Shown here in pieces: positions 25,150-35,388 of a stretch of 64,000 bases of DNA. A model generated the notes under the pieces. It had not been told where the DNA came from, made no database searches, and saw only the letters and a program-made list of their open reading frames with translations. Source of the stretch: Megalopta genalis (taxonomy: Eukaryota > Arthropoda > Insecta > Hymenoptera > Halictidae); NCBI RefSeq assembly GCF_051020955.1, contig NC_135022.1, positions 8,706,463 to 8,770,462 of the forward strand, read 5' to 3'. The position numbers and the translations under genes were made by a program. Within the stretch, counting starts at the first letter, position 1. Every line of letters begins with the position of its first letter.

Positions 25150-26550
25150 GGTTATGTCAAGGTTATGTCAAGGTTATGTCAAGGTTATGTCAAGGTTATG
25201 TCAAGGTTATGTCAAGGTTATGTCAAGGTTATGTCAAGGTTATGTCAAGGTTATGTCAAGGTTATGTCAAGGTTATGTCAAGGTTATGTCAAGGTTATGT
25301 CAAGGTTATGTCAAGGTTATGTCAAGGTTATGTCAAGGTTATGTCAAGGTTATGTCAAGGTTATGTCAAGGTTATGTCAAGGTTATGTCAAGGTTATGTC
25401 AAGGTTATGTCAAGGTTATGTCAAGGTTATGTCAAGGTTATGTCAAGGTTATGTCAAGGTTATGTCAAGGTTATGTCAAGGTTATGTCAAGGTTATGTCA
25501 AGGTTATGTCAAGGTTATGTCAAGGTTATGTCAAGGTTATGTCAAGGTTATGTCAAGGTTATGTCAAGGTTATGTCAAGGTTATGTCAAGGTTATGTCAA
25601 GGTTATGTCAAGGTTATGTCAAGGTTATGTCAAGGTTATGTCAAGGTTATGTCAAGGTTATGTCAAGGTTATGTCAAGGTTATGTCAAGGTTATGTCAAG
25701 GTTATGTCAAGGTTATGTCAAGGTTATGTCAAGGTTATGTCAAGGTTATGTCAAGGTTATGTCAAGGTTATGTCAAGGTTATGTCAAGGTTATGTCAAGG
25801 TTATGTCAAGGTTATGTCAAGGTTATGTCAAGGTTATGTCAAGGTTATGTCAAGGTTATGTCAAGGTTATGTCAAGGTTATGTCAAGGTTATGTCAAGGT
25901 TATGTCAAGGTTATGTCAAGGTTATGTCAAGGTTATGTCAAGGTTATGTCAAGGTTATGTCAAGGTTATGTCAAGGTTATGTCAAGGTTATGTCAAGGTT
26001 ATGTCAAGGTTATGTCAAGGTTATGTCAAGGTTATGTCAAGGTTATGTCAAGGTTATGTCAAGGTTATGTCAAGGTTATGTCAAGGTTATGTCAAGGTTA
26101 TGTCAAGGTTATGTCAAGGTTATGTCAAGGTTATGTCAAGGTTATGTCAAGGTTATGTCAAGGTTATGTCAAGGTTATGTCAAGGTTATGTCAAGGTTAT
26201 GTCAAGGTTATGTCAAGGTTATGTCAAGGTTATGTCAAGGTTATGTCAAGGTTATGTCAAGGTTATGTCAAGGTTATGTCAAGGTTATGTCAAGGTTATG
26301 TCAAGGTTATGTCAAGGTTATGTCAAGGTTATGTCAAGGTTATGTCAAGGTTATGTCAAGGTTATGTCAAGGTTATGTCAAGGTTATGTCAAGGTTATGT
26401 CAAGGTTATGTCAAGGTTATGTCAAGGTTATGTCAAGGTTATGTCAAGGTTATGTCAAGGTTATGTCAAGGTTATGTCAAGGTTATGTCAAGGTTATGTC
26501 AAGGTTATGTCAAGGTTATGTCAAGGTTATGTCAAGGTTATGTCAAGGTT
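25150..26550 (+). repeat. Long perfect telomere-like tract, 127 units + GGTT
   Basis: 1401 bp of GGTTATGTCAA repeated 127 times with no visible variant unit, then GGTT. Read as G-strand it is (TTATGTCAAGG)n. Complete homogeneity over 1.4 kb suggests recent synthesis from a template, as by telomerase, rather than an old satellite. All three + frames are open (period-11 peptide MSRLCQGYVKV), which explains the long meaningless open frames here. The minus strand has TGA and TAA in every unit. Confidence 0.95.
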
Positions 26551-26920
26551 CCCCCCCGTGTCCGCTACCTTGTCGTGGTGGGGGGGCTTCGTGCCCTAAT
26601 GATCCTCAAGGCTGTGCCGGCGGGGACTTTATTCCCTGGCAGGTTCTACCATGCCGGAGTGGCTTGAGGTGAGGGGCCAACTAAAGTCGGACACATACCG
26701 TAAACCTGTGGTCATGTTTTACAGGAACGGGGGTCTTGCCTTAACCGGCCGGGCCGCGAGGATGACAACCTCTCTAAAAAATCCCTAGCCCCAAGCAGTG
26801 CTGCGCGGTGATGAGGGTGTAGCTGGAGTAAGCGCCAGCTATGGTTGGTGGGTGCACCAATCTTTAGCGGACAACCCCGGGGTACCTGGCGACCCCCGGG
26901 TGTATTAGCCTTCCCCGGGT
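26551..26920 (+). promoter_or_regulatory. 5' UTR of copy 6
   Basis: Type A leader, 370 bp. The pseudoknot partners are 26551-26564 and 26688-26694. One base in the P4-like apical hairpin is changed (GGGGACTTTATTCCC for GGGGAATTTATTCCC), which removes one of its A-T pairs. 'cagtgctgcgcgg' is also private. Confidence 0.7.
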
Positions 26921-29110
26921 ATGGCGGCTCTGCCCGGGGTGACCTTCTTTCCGACCACACTCGTGGGGCCAATTATGGATTCTTTTTCACAAATAACCGG
27001 GGAGGGGGGAAACGAGCGTGAGGTGGAGGTGCGCGGGCCTATCGTGCGCCTCAAAAGATGTACAGAGCCGGTGTCGCGGAGGCATTCTGCAACACGCGGC
27101 AAAAAGAGGACCGCAGCGGGCCTTGGTGAGTGCGATGAGGGGGAGGAGTCAGATTTCTCTGTCTCCTCAAACCACTCATCGCAGAGTGTCCCGGGCTCGT
27201 CGTCAGCGAGAAAGAGAGGACGGCCGCCGACGACCGGCGAATATGTTGGCCTCGCAGAGGCCAAACTTAGGCTGGCCGAGGCTTCGCAGCTGGAGGCCGA
27301 GGCAAGGGAGGTGGCGGCGATATTCGACCCGGGAGCCCCCGTGCCGAGACCATCGCGGTCGAGCGTCCCGCTCCCGGACGAGACGGATATAGCGGAAAAT
27401 TTCCGCAACCGTCCGACGCGGGATGTCGCGGCCGCTATATTGGAGAGCCTGGATGAGGTGGCCAGGATCTCCGGCGTTTCGAAGGGGCTGAAGGGCAACT
27501 TGGCCCGCGCCCTGAGGGTGGCCGCTTTAAACGGCAGGGTGGGGGTGTCCGAGCTTGCGGTTAGGTCAGCTACCGACGCCACGCGTGCCCTGGAGGCCGA
27601 GAATGCCGTCCTCAGGGGGCAAATGACGGAGCTGCGGGCGGAGGTGGCCCGGCTCCGGCAGGTGGTGGAGGCGAGAACGGCTGCTGCCGCAATGCCTCCT
27701 CCGCCGCGACCGGGAGAGGGCTCAGTATCGCCGCCGATCGTCGGCGCCCGGGATTGCCATCGCTCCGGGCAAGAAAAGTCCTCGCCACCACCTGCGGCTG
27801 CGCCCGCAGATTTTCTGGCACAGATAGGCGCCCTGATAGACGCCAAATTGGCGTGCTTCAGGAGGGAGCTCGCGCCGCGAACGGACTCGGCCCTGCGATC
27901 GGTGGCCCCTGGGCCGTCCGTCCCCTCACAGTCTTCGGACAGGGTGCGGCGGAAGACGAAGAAGAAGAAGAAAGGTGGGAAAGCTGGGACGGCTATAGCG
28001 GCCCAGACGGAGCCCGCTCGACCGCGAGCAGAATCGGCGCTACCCTCTGCTGCGCCTCCACCCCAGGAGGCGTGGTCCCAGGTGGTTGGCCGGAAGGCCA
28101 AAAAGGCGGCTGCCAAGGCCACAGCGGCCGCGAATAAAAAAGGACGGGTGGTCCCGGCGGCCCCCAGGAAGACATCCCTGCCTCCTCGACCGCCACGCAC
28201 AGCAGCGGTTACCATTACTGTTCCGTCTGGCGTGGACATTACCTACGCGCAGGCGATGGTCACTGCCAGGTCCAAGGTTGACCTGGCAGAAATTGGCATC
28301 GCCTCGCTGAGGCCGCGAAGGGCGGTGACTGGGGGGTTAATTTTGGAGGTCCCTGGCACCGATGGGGCCGCCAAGGCCACCGTCCTCGCCACAAAAGTGG
28401 CAGAAGCGCTGGCAGGCACCGGCGTAAAGGTCGCGCGTCCGGTCAAAAAATCTGACCTTAGGGTGCGCGGCCTGGTCGATTCGACCACGCCGGCGGAGGT
28501 CGCTGCGGCTGTTGCCCGCGTGGGCGGGTGCAGCGAGGGGGACATCAATACCGGCGAAATCCGGTCTTCTCCCTCGGGATTGGGCACCCTCTGGGTCCGA
28601 TGTCCTGCCGCGGCCGCTCGCAAGGCTGCTGTCGCGGGCCGGATAACCGTCGGCTGGACCCAGGCAGCCGTGGAGGCCCTGAGTGCCCGGCCTCTGCAGT
28701 GTTACCGTTGCCTTGGTGTTGGCCACACCAGTCAGCGGTGCACTTCTGCCGAGGATAGATCCGACTGCTGTTATAGATGCGGCAGTCGTGACCACAAGGT
28801 GGCAGTCTGTACGGCCTCGCCCAATTGTCCGCTTTGTGCTGGCGCGGGCAAGCCGTCTGGTCACCGCCTCGGCAGCCAAGCATGTCCTGCCGGTGTGAGG
28901 CGAGGCAAGGTAGGCGGCCAAAGACCGTCTTCCAGACTTAATAAAAAAGGGAAGGTAACCACGATGGCCAAGGCAGCGACCACCGTGGCCAGCAAGGAAA
29001 AGGCGGCACCGCCTGATGCTACCGCCGCGCCCGCGGGGGCGGATGGGGCCACTAAAGTCCCAGACGCCACCGCATCCGCGGCCGTGACGGCGATGGACAC
29101 GGCTGTGTAA
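26921..29110 (+). CDS. ORF1: Gag-like protein, copy 6
   Basis: 729 aa, open. It has the TRALEAEN/TELRAEV zipper variant shared with copy 10 (heptad leucines kept). The basic run is RRKTKKKKK as in copy 7. Private changes are LACFRRE, AGTA, KTSLPP, AQAMVTAR, KKSDLRV, VAVCTASPNC in and after the second knuckle, GSQACPAGV and SKEKAA. The zinc ligands are intact. Confidence 0.95.
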   Translation: MAALPGVTFFPTTLVGPIMDSFSQITGEGGNEREVEVRGPIVRLKRCTEPVSRRHSATRGKKRTAAGLGECDEGEESDFSVSSNHSSQSVPGSSSARKRGRPPTTGEYVGLAEAKLRLAEASQLEAEAREVAAIFDPGAPVPRPSRSSVPLPDETDIAENFRNRPTRDVAAAILESLDEVARISGVSKGLKGNLARALRVAALNGRVGVSELAVRSATDATRALEAENAVLRGQMTELRAEVARLRQVVEARTAAAAMPPPPRPGEGSVSPPIVGARDCHRSGQEKSSPPPAAAPADFLAQIGALIDAKLACFRRELAPRTDSALRSVAPGPSVPSQSSDRVRRKTKKKKKGGKAGTAIAAQTEPARPRAESALPSAAPPPQEAWSQVVGRKAKKAAAKATAAANKKGRVVPAAPRKTSLPPRPPRTAAVTITVPSGVDITYAQAMVTARSKVDLAEIGIASLRPRRAVTGGLILEVPGTDGAAKATVLATKVAEALAGTGVKVARPVKKSDLRVRGLVDSTTPAEVAAAVARVGGCSEGDINTGEIRSSPSGLGTLWVRCPAAAARKAAVAGRITVGWTQAAVEALSARPLQCYRCLGVGHTSQRCTSAEDRSDCCYRCGSRDHKVAVCTASPNCPLCAGAGKPSGHRLGSQACPAGVRRGKVGGQRPSSRLNKKGKVTTMAKAATTVASKEKAAPPDATAAPAGADGATKVPDATASAAVTAMDTAV

Positions 29111-32100
29111 TGGGGCCCCCGGGCCCGATAATACAAGTTAACCTCAACTGCTCGGCCAGAGCGCAGGATCTCCTGTTTCAATGCCTGGCCGAGCTGGGTG
29201 CCGGGTTGGCAGTCGTGGCGGATCCGCACAGGGTCCCCAAACATCCACACTGGATGGGGGACTCGATTGGCTCCGCCGCGATTATTTGGGCTGGGAGGCC
29301 GGGGTCCCCGCCGTGCTCGCTTATCGAGCGCGGCCTGGGATACGTGGCCGTCGATTGGGGCGGCACCGCGGTTGTGGCGATATACGCACCTCCAAGGTGG
29401 TCCCTCGAAGAGTTTGAGCAGTATCTGGACGGGGTAGGGAGATGCGTCTCCCGCTGCCATCCCCGTCCGGTGCTGGTCCTGGGGGACTTTAATGCCAAGG
29501 CCACGGCTTGGGGTTCCCCCGGGACTGATTCGAGGGGCCGGGAGGTGCTGGATTGGGCGGCGGGACTGGAGCTCCGTCTCCTGAACACGGGCTCGGTCCA
29601 TACGTGCGTGCGGCATAACGGGGGGTCCATCGTTGACCTTTCGTGGGCAACGCCCCAGGCTGCGCGCCGTATTACGGGGTGGAGGGTGGCGGAAGGGGTC
29701 GAGACGTTGTCTGACCACAGATACATAGTTCTCGACCTCTCCGCCGCCCCACCATCGACACTCCGTCGTCGCCCCGCCGATGAAGGTTCGCCTCGACCGC
29801 GGTGGGCGCTGAAGCGCCTCGACCAGGACGCTCTGATGGCGGCGGCCCACGTCGTGGCCTGGCCAGCAACACCGGCCGGGCCAGTCGACGGGAATGGGGA
29901 GGCCCATTGGTTCCGTGGCGCAATGACGTCCATTTGCGACGTAGCCATGCCCCGGGCCAGGGTCTTCCCGAGGAAGGCGGTGTACTGGTGGTCGCGCGCG
30001 ATAGCGGAATTACGCACCGAGTGCGTCGGCGCGCGACGCCGGTACGCACGCGCCCGTCGACGACGACGTACGGACGACGTGCTGGCTGCCCAGCTGTACG
30101 GGCGATATCGGGAGAAGGTGGTCGCCCTGCAGCTGGCCATCAGGCGAGCGAAGGACCAGGCCTGGCGCGATCTCCTCGGCTCTCTGAACCGAGATCCGTG
30201 GGGGCGCCCATACAAGATGGCATTGGGACGATTGCGTCCCTGGGCGCCCCCCGTGACGGAGAGCCTGGATCCGGGGCTGCTCGGGCGGGTCGTGGACGCT
30301 TTATTCCCCGTTAGCGGGGAGGCGTCCCGGCCTGTCCCTGAGCCAGAGGAACATGAGTGGTCCCCGGATCTTGAGGTCGCGCCGGAGGAGATGGCCGGGG
30401 TCGTCAAATGGCTCCGGGGCAAGAATACCGCCCCGGGGCCGGACGGTATCCCCGGCCGGGTCTGGCTGCTCGCCGCGAGCGTCCTGGGCGAGAGGCTGAG
30501 GAGCCTCTACTCTGGGCTCCTGAGGTCGGGGACGTTCCCCGACCTATGGAGAGAAAGTCGGATGGTCCTCTTGAGGAAGGATGGGAGGCCGGGGGATTCT
30601 CCCTCCGCGTACCGGCCCATTTGTCTCCTGGATGAGGCGGGCAAGATCTTCGAGAAGATCATTGTTGCCCGCCTCTCCAGACACCTGTCCCGCGACGGCC
30701 CAGATCTGGCGGACTGCCAGTTTGGCTTCCGGGAGGGGCGATCGACGGTCGACGCAATCGACCGTCTCAAGTCCCTCTCGGACAATGCCGTGGCAAGGGG
30801 CGGGGTGTGCTTGGCGGTGTCCATTGACATCGTCAATGCGTTCAACACCCTGCCCTGGTCCGCCATTAGGGAGGCCCTCGTCGATCACCAGGTGCCTCCC
30901 TATCTGAGGCGGGTGATCGGGGCCTACCTGCGGGACAGATGGGTTGAATACCCGGGCCGGTGCGGGATGATACGGAGGGAAGTGGACCGCGGGGTCCCGC
31001 AGGGGTCCGTTTTAGGACCGCTCCTGTGGGACCTGGGTTACAACGCGGTCCTGGAAAAGGCCTCCCTACCCGACGGTGCCACCCTCGTCTGCTACGCGGA
31101 CGACACGTTGGTGGTCGCCGTCGGGAGTACCTTCGAGAGGACCATCCGACGAGCAGAGGTTGCGGTGGCAGCCGTCGTCGCGAGGATCCGCGATCTGGGG
31201 CTGAAAATAGCCCCGGAGAAGGCCGAGGCTGTCTGGTTTCATGGACGGCCTCGGTCTCGGCCACCGGCCAGATCGTGGATCCGGGTTGGAGAAGCCTGCG
31301 TCGAGGTGAAGTCCGAGTTGAAATATCTCGGACTGACCCTCGACAGCCGCTGGAGCTTCGATGCGCATCTCGACCGTCTCGTCCCCCGAGTCGAAAAGGC
31401 GGCTGTCTCTTTGGGCCGCCTGCTGCCCAACCTCGGGGGACCGGGAGATTTGGTGCGCCGCCTATACCTGGGCGTGGTGCGGTCTATGGCCTTATACGGT
31501 GCCCCAATATGGGCGCCGTACGTGATGACCAGCCGGCGCAACACGCTGTTGTTGCGCCGGCTGCAGAGGCGGATGGCCATCCGCCTCATAAGAGGTTACC
31601 GCACCACGTCTACCGTGGCGGCGCTTGCTCTGGCGGGAGAACTTCCCTTCGAGCTTCAGGCGGCGGTGCGCGCCTATGTTTATGGGCGCACAAGCATCGC
31701 CAGCCGTGCTCGAGGAGCCCCGCCGGAGCGAGAGGCGGTCGAGGGCTTCGAGCTCCAGGCCCGGAGACTAGCGCTCGCAAGATGGCGTGCCGAGCTTTGC
31801 TCCCACGCCGGCGAGCGCGTCCCCGGGGCTCTCCTGCCGCACTTCACCTCGTGGCGGGAGAGACGGCATGGCAGGCTCTCCTACCGAGCGACGCAGGTGT
31901 TCACCGGGCATGGCTGCTTCGGTGTCTACCTGTGTCGCATCGGGCGGGAAGCGACGACGGTGTGCCACCATTGTGGCGCGGAGGAAGACTCGGCGCAGCA
32001 CACGCTGGAGGAATGTCCCGCCTTTTCAGCGCTGCGCCGAGTCCTAAAACGAGTAGTCGGCCACGACCTCGCACTCTCCAGCCTAGTTGGGGCCATGCTG

Positions 32101-32253
32101 GAGGGCCCGGGGAAGTGGGCGGCAGCAATCTCTTTCTGCGAGGAGGTTATGTCGCGGAAGGAGGCTGCCGAGCGGGATCGGGAGCTTACAGATCCCGCCC
32201 GACGTGCCCGGGGACGGCGTGCGCGCCCACGCCGAGAAACCCCGGGCAGCTGA
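29110..32253 (+). CDS. ORF2: endonuclease/reverse transcriptase, copy 6 (catalytic E38D)
   Basis: 1047 aa with no stop. Codon 38 (29221-29223) is GAT, so the conserved VVAEPH reads VVADPH. This Glu is the metal-binding residue of APE-type endonucleases, and Asp is expected to lower or abolish nicking. R29L is also private and nearby. Other changes are Gly at 307, Q311R, I743T, A766V, T876A and E982V; E297A is shared with copies 9, 10 and 11. RT motifs including YADD are normal, so this copy could still act through protein supplied by other copies. Confidence 0.96.
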   Translation: MGPPGPIIQVNLNCSARAQDLLFQCLAELGAGLAVVADPHRVPKHPHWMGDSIGSAAIIWAGRPGSPPCSLIERGLGYVAVDWGGTAVVAIYAPPRWSLEEFEQYLDGVGRCVSRCHPRPVLVLGDFNAKATAWGSPGTDSRGREVLDWAAGLELRLLNTGSVHTCVRHNGGSIVDLSWATPQAARRITGWRVAEGVETLSDHRYIVLDLSAAPPSTLRRRPADEGSPRPRWALKRLDQDALMAAAHVVAWPATPAGPVDGNGEAHWFRGAMTSICDVAMPRARVFPRKAVYWWSRAIAELRTECVGARRRYARARRRRRTDDVLAAQLYGRYREKVVALQLAIRRAKDQAWRDLLGSLNRDPWGRPYKMALGRLRPWAPPVTESLDPGLLGRVVDALFPVSGEASRPVPEPEEHEWSPDLEVAPEEMAGVVKWLRGKNTAPGPDGIPGRVWLLAASVLGERLRSLYSGLLRSGTFPDLWRESRMVLLRKDGRPGDSPSAYRPICLLDEAGKIFEKIIVARLSRHLSRDGPDLADCQFGFREGRSTVDAIDRLKSLSDNAVARGGVCLAVSIDIVNAFNTLPWSAIREALVDHQVPPYLRRVIGAYLRDRWVEYPGRCGMIRREVDRGVPQGSVLGPLLWDLGYNAVLEKASLPDGATLVCYADDTLVVAVGSTFERTIRRAEVAVAAVVARIRDLGLKIAPEKAEAVWFHGRPRSRPPARSWIRVGEACVEVKSELKYLGLTLDSRWSFDAHLDRLVPRVEKAAVSLGRLLPNLGGPGDLVRRLYLGVVRSMALYGAPIWAPYVMTSRRNTLLLRRLQRRMAIRLIRGYRTTSTVAALALAGELPFELQAAVRAYVYGRTSIASRARGAPPEREAVEGFELQARRLALARWRAELCSHAGERVPGALLPHFTSWRERRHGRLSYRATQVFTGHGCFGVYLCRIGREATTVCHHCGAEEDSAQHTLEECPAFSALRRVLKRVVGHDLALSSLVGAMLEGPGKWAAAISFCEEVMSRKEAAERDRELTDPARRARGRRARPRRETPGS

Positions 32254-32799
32254 GAGTAGGCGGGCGGCGGGTGTACCAGAACATGCTGGTTTCATTGCCC
32301 GCCGCCCGCCAACAGAGGAGGACCTCCACTGTTGGGAGTGGGGGATGACGAGTCGCCAGAAGGAGGCGAGGGTTAACTGTAATCCTCCTCCAATATACTC
32401 GTCGTCCCCCCGGCGGCCGCTGTGATCAGGGCGGGGGCCCTGGTCACCTATCGCGCGGTCGCCGTGTCGGGGCGGTGCGGGGTGCGACCCCTCGCGCCGC
32501 CGAATTTAAATGGATTTTAGGGGGGAGGATTTATTTTATTTCCCCCCGGGACGCGGCCGGCCATCGTTACCATCCTGATGGCCGGCCAGGCGAGGGGGGG
32601 CCGCGGTAGTGTTCTTCAAGAGTTCCCGTGGCTCCCCCGTTGAATCGCCAGCGATCGGTCCTGCGTCCTCAGGTCGCCGTGGAGGTTTTAGTGGGTCAAA
32701 CCCCACACTACCCTCGTCCCGCACCCCCGGGCGGGGCGGGGGTGTCTGGCGAGCAGATTTCCTCCACGTAAAATAAAAAAAAAAAAAAAAAAAAAAAAA
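32254..32799 (+). other. 3' UTR and poly(A) of copy 6
   Basis: Long-loop (TTTATTTTATT) variant of the G-run/C-run hairpin, shared with copies 2, 7 and 9. At 32599 A is replaced by G within the GGGGGAGCC stem; the new G still pairs with U. In the G/C-rich block 'cccgctcccccggg' one T is A. Confidence 0.85.
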
Positions 32800-32825
32800 G
32801 GTTATGTCAAGGTTATGTCAAGGTT
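32800..32825 (+). repeat. Telomere-like repeat, 2 units + GGTT
   Basis: 26 bp of repeat between the poly(A) of copy 6 and the C-run of copy 7. Confidence 0.95.
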
Positions 32826-33195
32826 CCCCCCCGTGTCCGCTACCTTGTCGTGGTGGGGGGGCTTCGTGCCCTAATGATCCTCAAGGCTGTGCCGGCGGGG
32901 AATTTATTCCCTGGCAGGTTCTACCATGCCGGAGTGGCTTGAGGTGAGGGGCCAACTAAAGTCGGACACATACCGTAAACCTGTGGTCATGTTTTACAGG
33001 AACGGGGGTCTTGCCTTAACCGGCCGGGCCGCGAGGATGACAACCTCTCTAAAAAATCCCTAGCCCCAAGCAGTGTTGCGCGGTGATGAGGGTGCAGCTG
33101 GAGTAAGCGCCAGCTATGGTTGGTGGGTGCACCAATCGTTAGCGGACAACCCCGGGGTACCTGGCGACCCCCGGGTGTATTAGCCTTCCCCGGGT
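32826..33195 (+). promoter_or_regulatory. 5' UTR of copy 7
   Basis: 370 bp. The pseudoknot partners are 32826-32839 and 32963-32969. It is mosaic for leader type as described for the copy. 'GGTGCAGCTGG' is private but leaves the AGCTGG/CCAGCT hairpin paired. Confidence 0.7.
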
Positions 33196-35388
33196 ATGGC
33201 GGCTCTGCCCGGGGTGACCTTCTTTCCGACCACACTCGTGGGACCAATTATGGATTCTTTTTCACAAACAACCGGGGAGGGGGGAAACGAGCGTGAGGGG
33301 GAGGTGCGCGGGCCTATCGTGCGCCTCAAAAGATGTACTGTGCCGGTGTCGCGGAGGCATTCGGCAACACGCGGCAGAAAGAGGACCGCAGCGGGCCTTG
33401 GTGAGTGCGATGAGGGGGAGGAGTCAGATTTCTCTGTCTCCTCAAACCACTCATCGCAGAGTGTCCCGGGCTCGTCGTCAGCGAGGAAGAGAGGACGGCC
33501 GCCGACGACCGGCGAATATGTTGGCCTCGCAGAGGCCAAACTTAGGCTGGCCGAGGCTTCGCAGCTGGAGGCCGAGGCAAGGGAGGTGGCGGCGATATTC
33601 GACCCGGGTGCCCCCGTGCCGAGACCATCGCGGTCGAGCGTTCCGCTCCCGGACGAGACGGATATCGCGGAAAATTTCCGCAACCGTCCGACGCGGGATG
33701 TCGCGGCCGCTATATTGGAGAGCCTGGATGAGGTGGCCAGGATCTCCGGCGTTTCGAAGGGGCTGAAGGGCAACTTGGCCCGCGCCCTGAGGGTGGCCGC
33801 TTTAAACGGCAGGGTGGGGGTGTCCGAGCTTGCGGTTAGGTCGGCTACCGACGCCACGCGTGCCCTGGAGGCCGAGAATGCCGTCCTCAGGGGGCAAATG
33901 ACGGAGCTGCAGGCGGAGGTGGCCCGGCTCCGGCAGGTGGTGGAGGCGAGAACGGCTGCTGCCGCAATGCCTCCGCCACGGCGCCCGGGAGAGGGCTCAG
34001 TAACGCCGCCGATCGTCGGCGCCCGGGACTGCCAACGCTCCGGGCAAGAAAAGTCCTCGCCATCACCTGCGGCTGCGCCCGCAGATTTTCTGGCGCAAAT
34101 AGGCGCCCTAATAGACACCAAATTGGCGTCATTCAGGAAGGAGCTCGCGCCGCGAACGGACTCGGCCCTACGATCGGTGACCCCTGGGCCGTCCGTCCCC
34201 TCACAGTCTTCGGACAGGGTGCGGCGGAAGACGAAGAAGAAGAAGAAAGGTGGGAAAGCTGGGGCGGCTATAGCGGCCCAGACGAAGCCCGCTCGACCGC
34301 GAGCAGAATTGGCCCCACCCTCCGCCGCGCCTCCACCCCAGGAGGCGTGGTCCCAGGTGGTTGGCCGGAAGGCCAAAAAGGCGGCTGCCAAGGCCACTGC
34401 GGCGGCGAATAATAAAAAAAGACGGGTGGTCCCGGCGGCCCCCAGGAAGACACCCCTGCCTCCTCGACCGCCACGCACAGCAGCGGTTACCATAACGGTT
34501 CCGTCTGGCGTGGACATTACTTACGCGCAGGCGATGGCCACTGCCAGGTCCAAGGTGGACCTTGCAGAAATTGGCATCGCCTCGCTGAGGCCGCGAAGGG
34601 CGGTGACTGGGGGGTTAATTTTGGAGGTCCCTGGCACCGATGGGGCCGCCAAGGCCACCGTCCTCGCCACAAAAGTGGCGGAAGCGCTGGCAGGCACCGG
34701 CGTAAAGGTCGCGCGTCCGGTCAAAAAAGCTGACCTTAGGGTGCGCGGCCTGGTCGATTCGACCACGCCGGCGGAGGTCGCTGCGGCTGTTGCCCGCGAG
34801 GGCGGGTGCAGCGAGGGGGACATCAATACCGGCGAAATCCGGTCTTCCCCCTCGGGATTGGGCACCCTCTGGGTCCGATGTCCTGCCGTGGCCGCTCGCA
34901 AGGTTGCTGTCGCGGGCCGGATAACCGTCGGCTGGACCCAGGCAGCCGTGGAGGCCCTGAGTGCCCGGCCTCTGCAGTGTTACCGTTGCCTTGGTGTTGG
35001 CCACACCAGTCAGCGGTGCACTGCTGCCGAGGATAGGTCCGACTGCTGCTATAGATGCGGCAGTCGGGACCATAAGGTGGCAGCCTGTACGGCCACGCCC
35101 AATTGTCCGCTTTGTGCGGGTGCGGGCAAGCCGTCTGGTCACCGCCTCGGCAGCCGGGCATGTCCTGCCAGTGCGGGGCGAGGCAAGGGAGGCGGCCAAT
35201 GGCCGTCTGCCAGATTTCTTAAAAAAAGGAAGGAAACCACGATGGCCAAGGCAGCGACCACCATGGCCAGCAACGAAAAGGCGGATCCGCCTGATGCTAT
35301 CGCCGCGCCCGCGGGGGCGGATGGAGACACTAAATTCCCAGACGCCACCGCATCCGCGGCCGTGACGGCGATGGACACGGCTGTGTAA
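33196..35388 (+). CDS. ORF1: Gag-like protein, copy 7
   Basis: 730 aa; one codon longer than the reference through AAT duplication (AAANNKK), an insertion shared with copy 10. Private changes are E-to-V in CTVPVSRR, GRKRTAAG, SVTPP, LIDTKL, SVTPGPS, KKRRVVP, AREGGCSEG and CPAVAARK. A cluster near the C-terminus (GQWPSARFLKKRKETT, MASNEKADPPDAIAA, DTKFPD) shows more change than the core. The zipper and zinc ligands are intact. Confidence 0.95.
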   Translation: MAALPGVTFFPTTLVGPIMDSFSQTTGEGGNEREGEVRGPIVRLKRCTVPVSRRHSATRGRKRTAAGLGECDEGEESDFSVSSNHSSQSVPGSSSARKRGRPPTTGEYVGLAEAKLRLAEASQLEAEAREVAAIFDPGAPVPRPSRSSVPLPDETDIAENFRNRPTRDVAAAILESLDEVARISGVSKGLKGNLARALRVAALNGRVGVSELAVRSATDATRALEAENAVLRGQMTELQAEVARLRQVVEARTAAAAMPPPRRPGEGSVTPPIVGARDCQRSGQEKSSPSPAAAPADFLAQIGALIDTKLASFRKELAPRTDSALRSVTPGPSVPSQSSDRVRRKTKKKKKGGKAGAAIAAQTKPARPRAELAPPSAAPPPQEAWSQVVGRKAKKAAAKATAAANNKKRRVVPAAPRKTPLPPRPPRTAAVTITVPSGVDITYAQAMATARSKVDLAEIGIASLRPRRAVTGGLILEVPGTDGAAKATVLATKVAEALAGTGVKVARPVKKADLRVRGLVDSTTPAEVAAAVAREGGCSEGDINTGEIRSSPSGLGTLWVRCPAVAARKVAVAGRITVGWTQAAVEALSARPLQCYRCLGVGHTSQRCTAAEDRSDCCYRCGSRDHKVAACTATPNCPLCAGAGKPSGHRLGSRACPASAGRGKGGGQWPSARFLKKRKETTMAKAATTMASNEKADPPDAIAAPAGADGDTKFPDATASAAVTAMDTAV

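Larger units (their letters stand above)
26551..32799 (+). mobile_element. Copy 6: complete SART-like retrotransposon with endonuclease active-site change
   Basis: Complete unit with 25 A, immediately right of the long repeat tract. Both ORFs are open, but ORF2 has Glu-38 changed to Asp in the endonuclease, so it may be impaired for target cutting. Confidence 0.97.

Noticed and set aside
25150..26550. CRISPR-like repeat array
   Set aside because: The 11-bp units are directly contiguous with no unique spacers and there are no cas genes.
25154..26672. Three overlapping open frames of about 500 codons encoding MSRLCQGYVKV repeats
   Set aside because: They are the 127-unit 11-bp DNA repeat read in its three open frames, with no other coding feature; not a protein gene.
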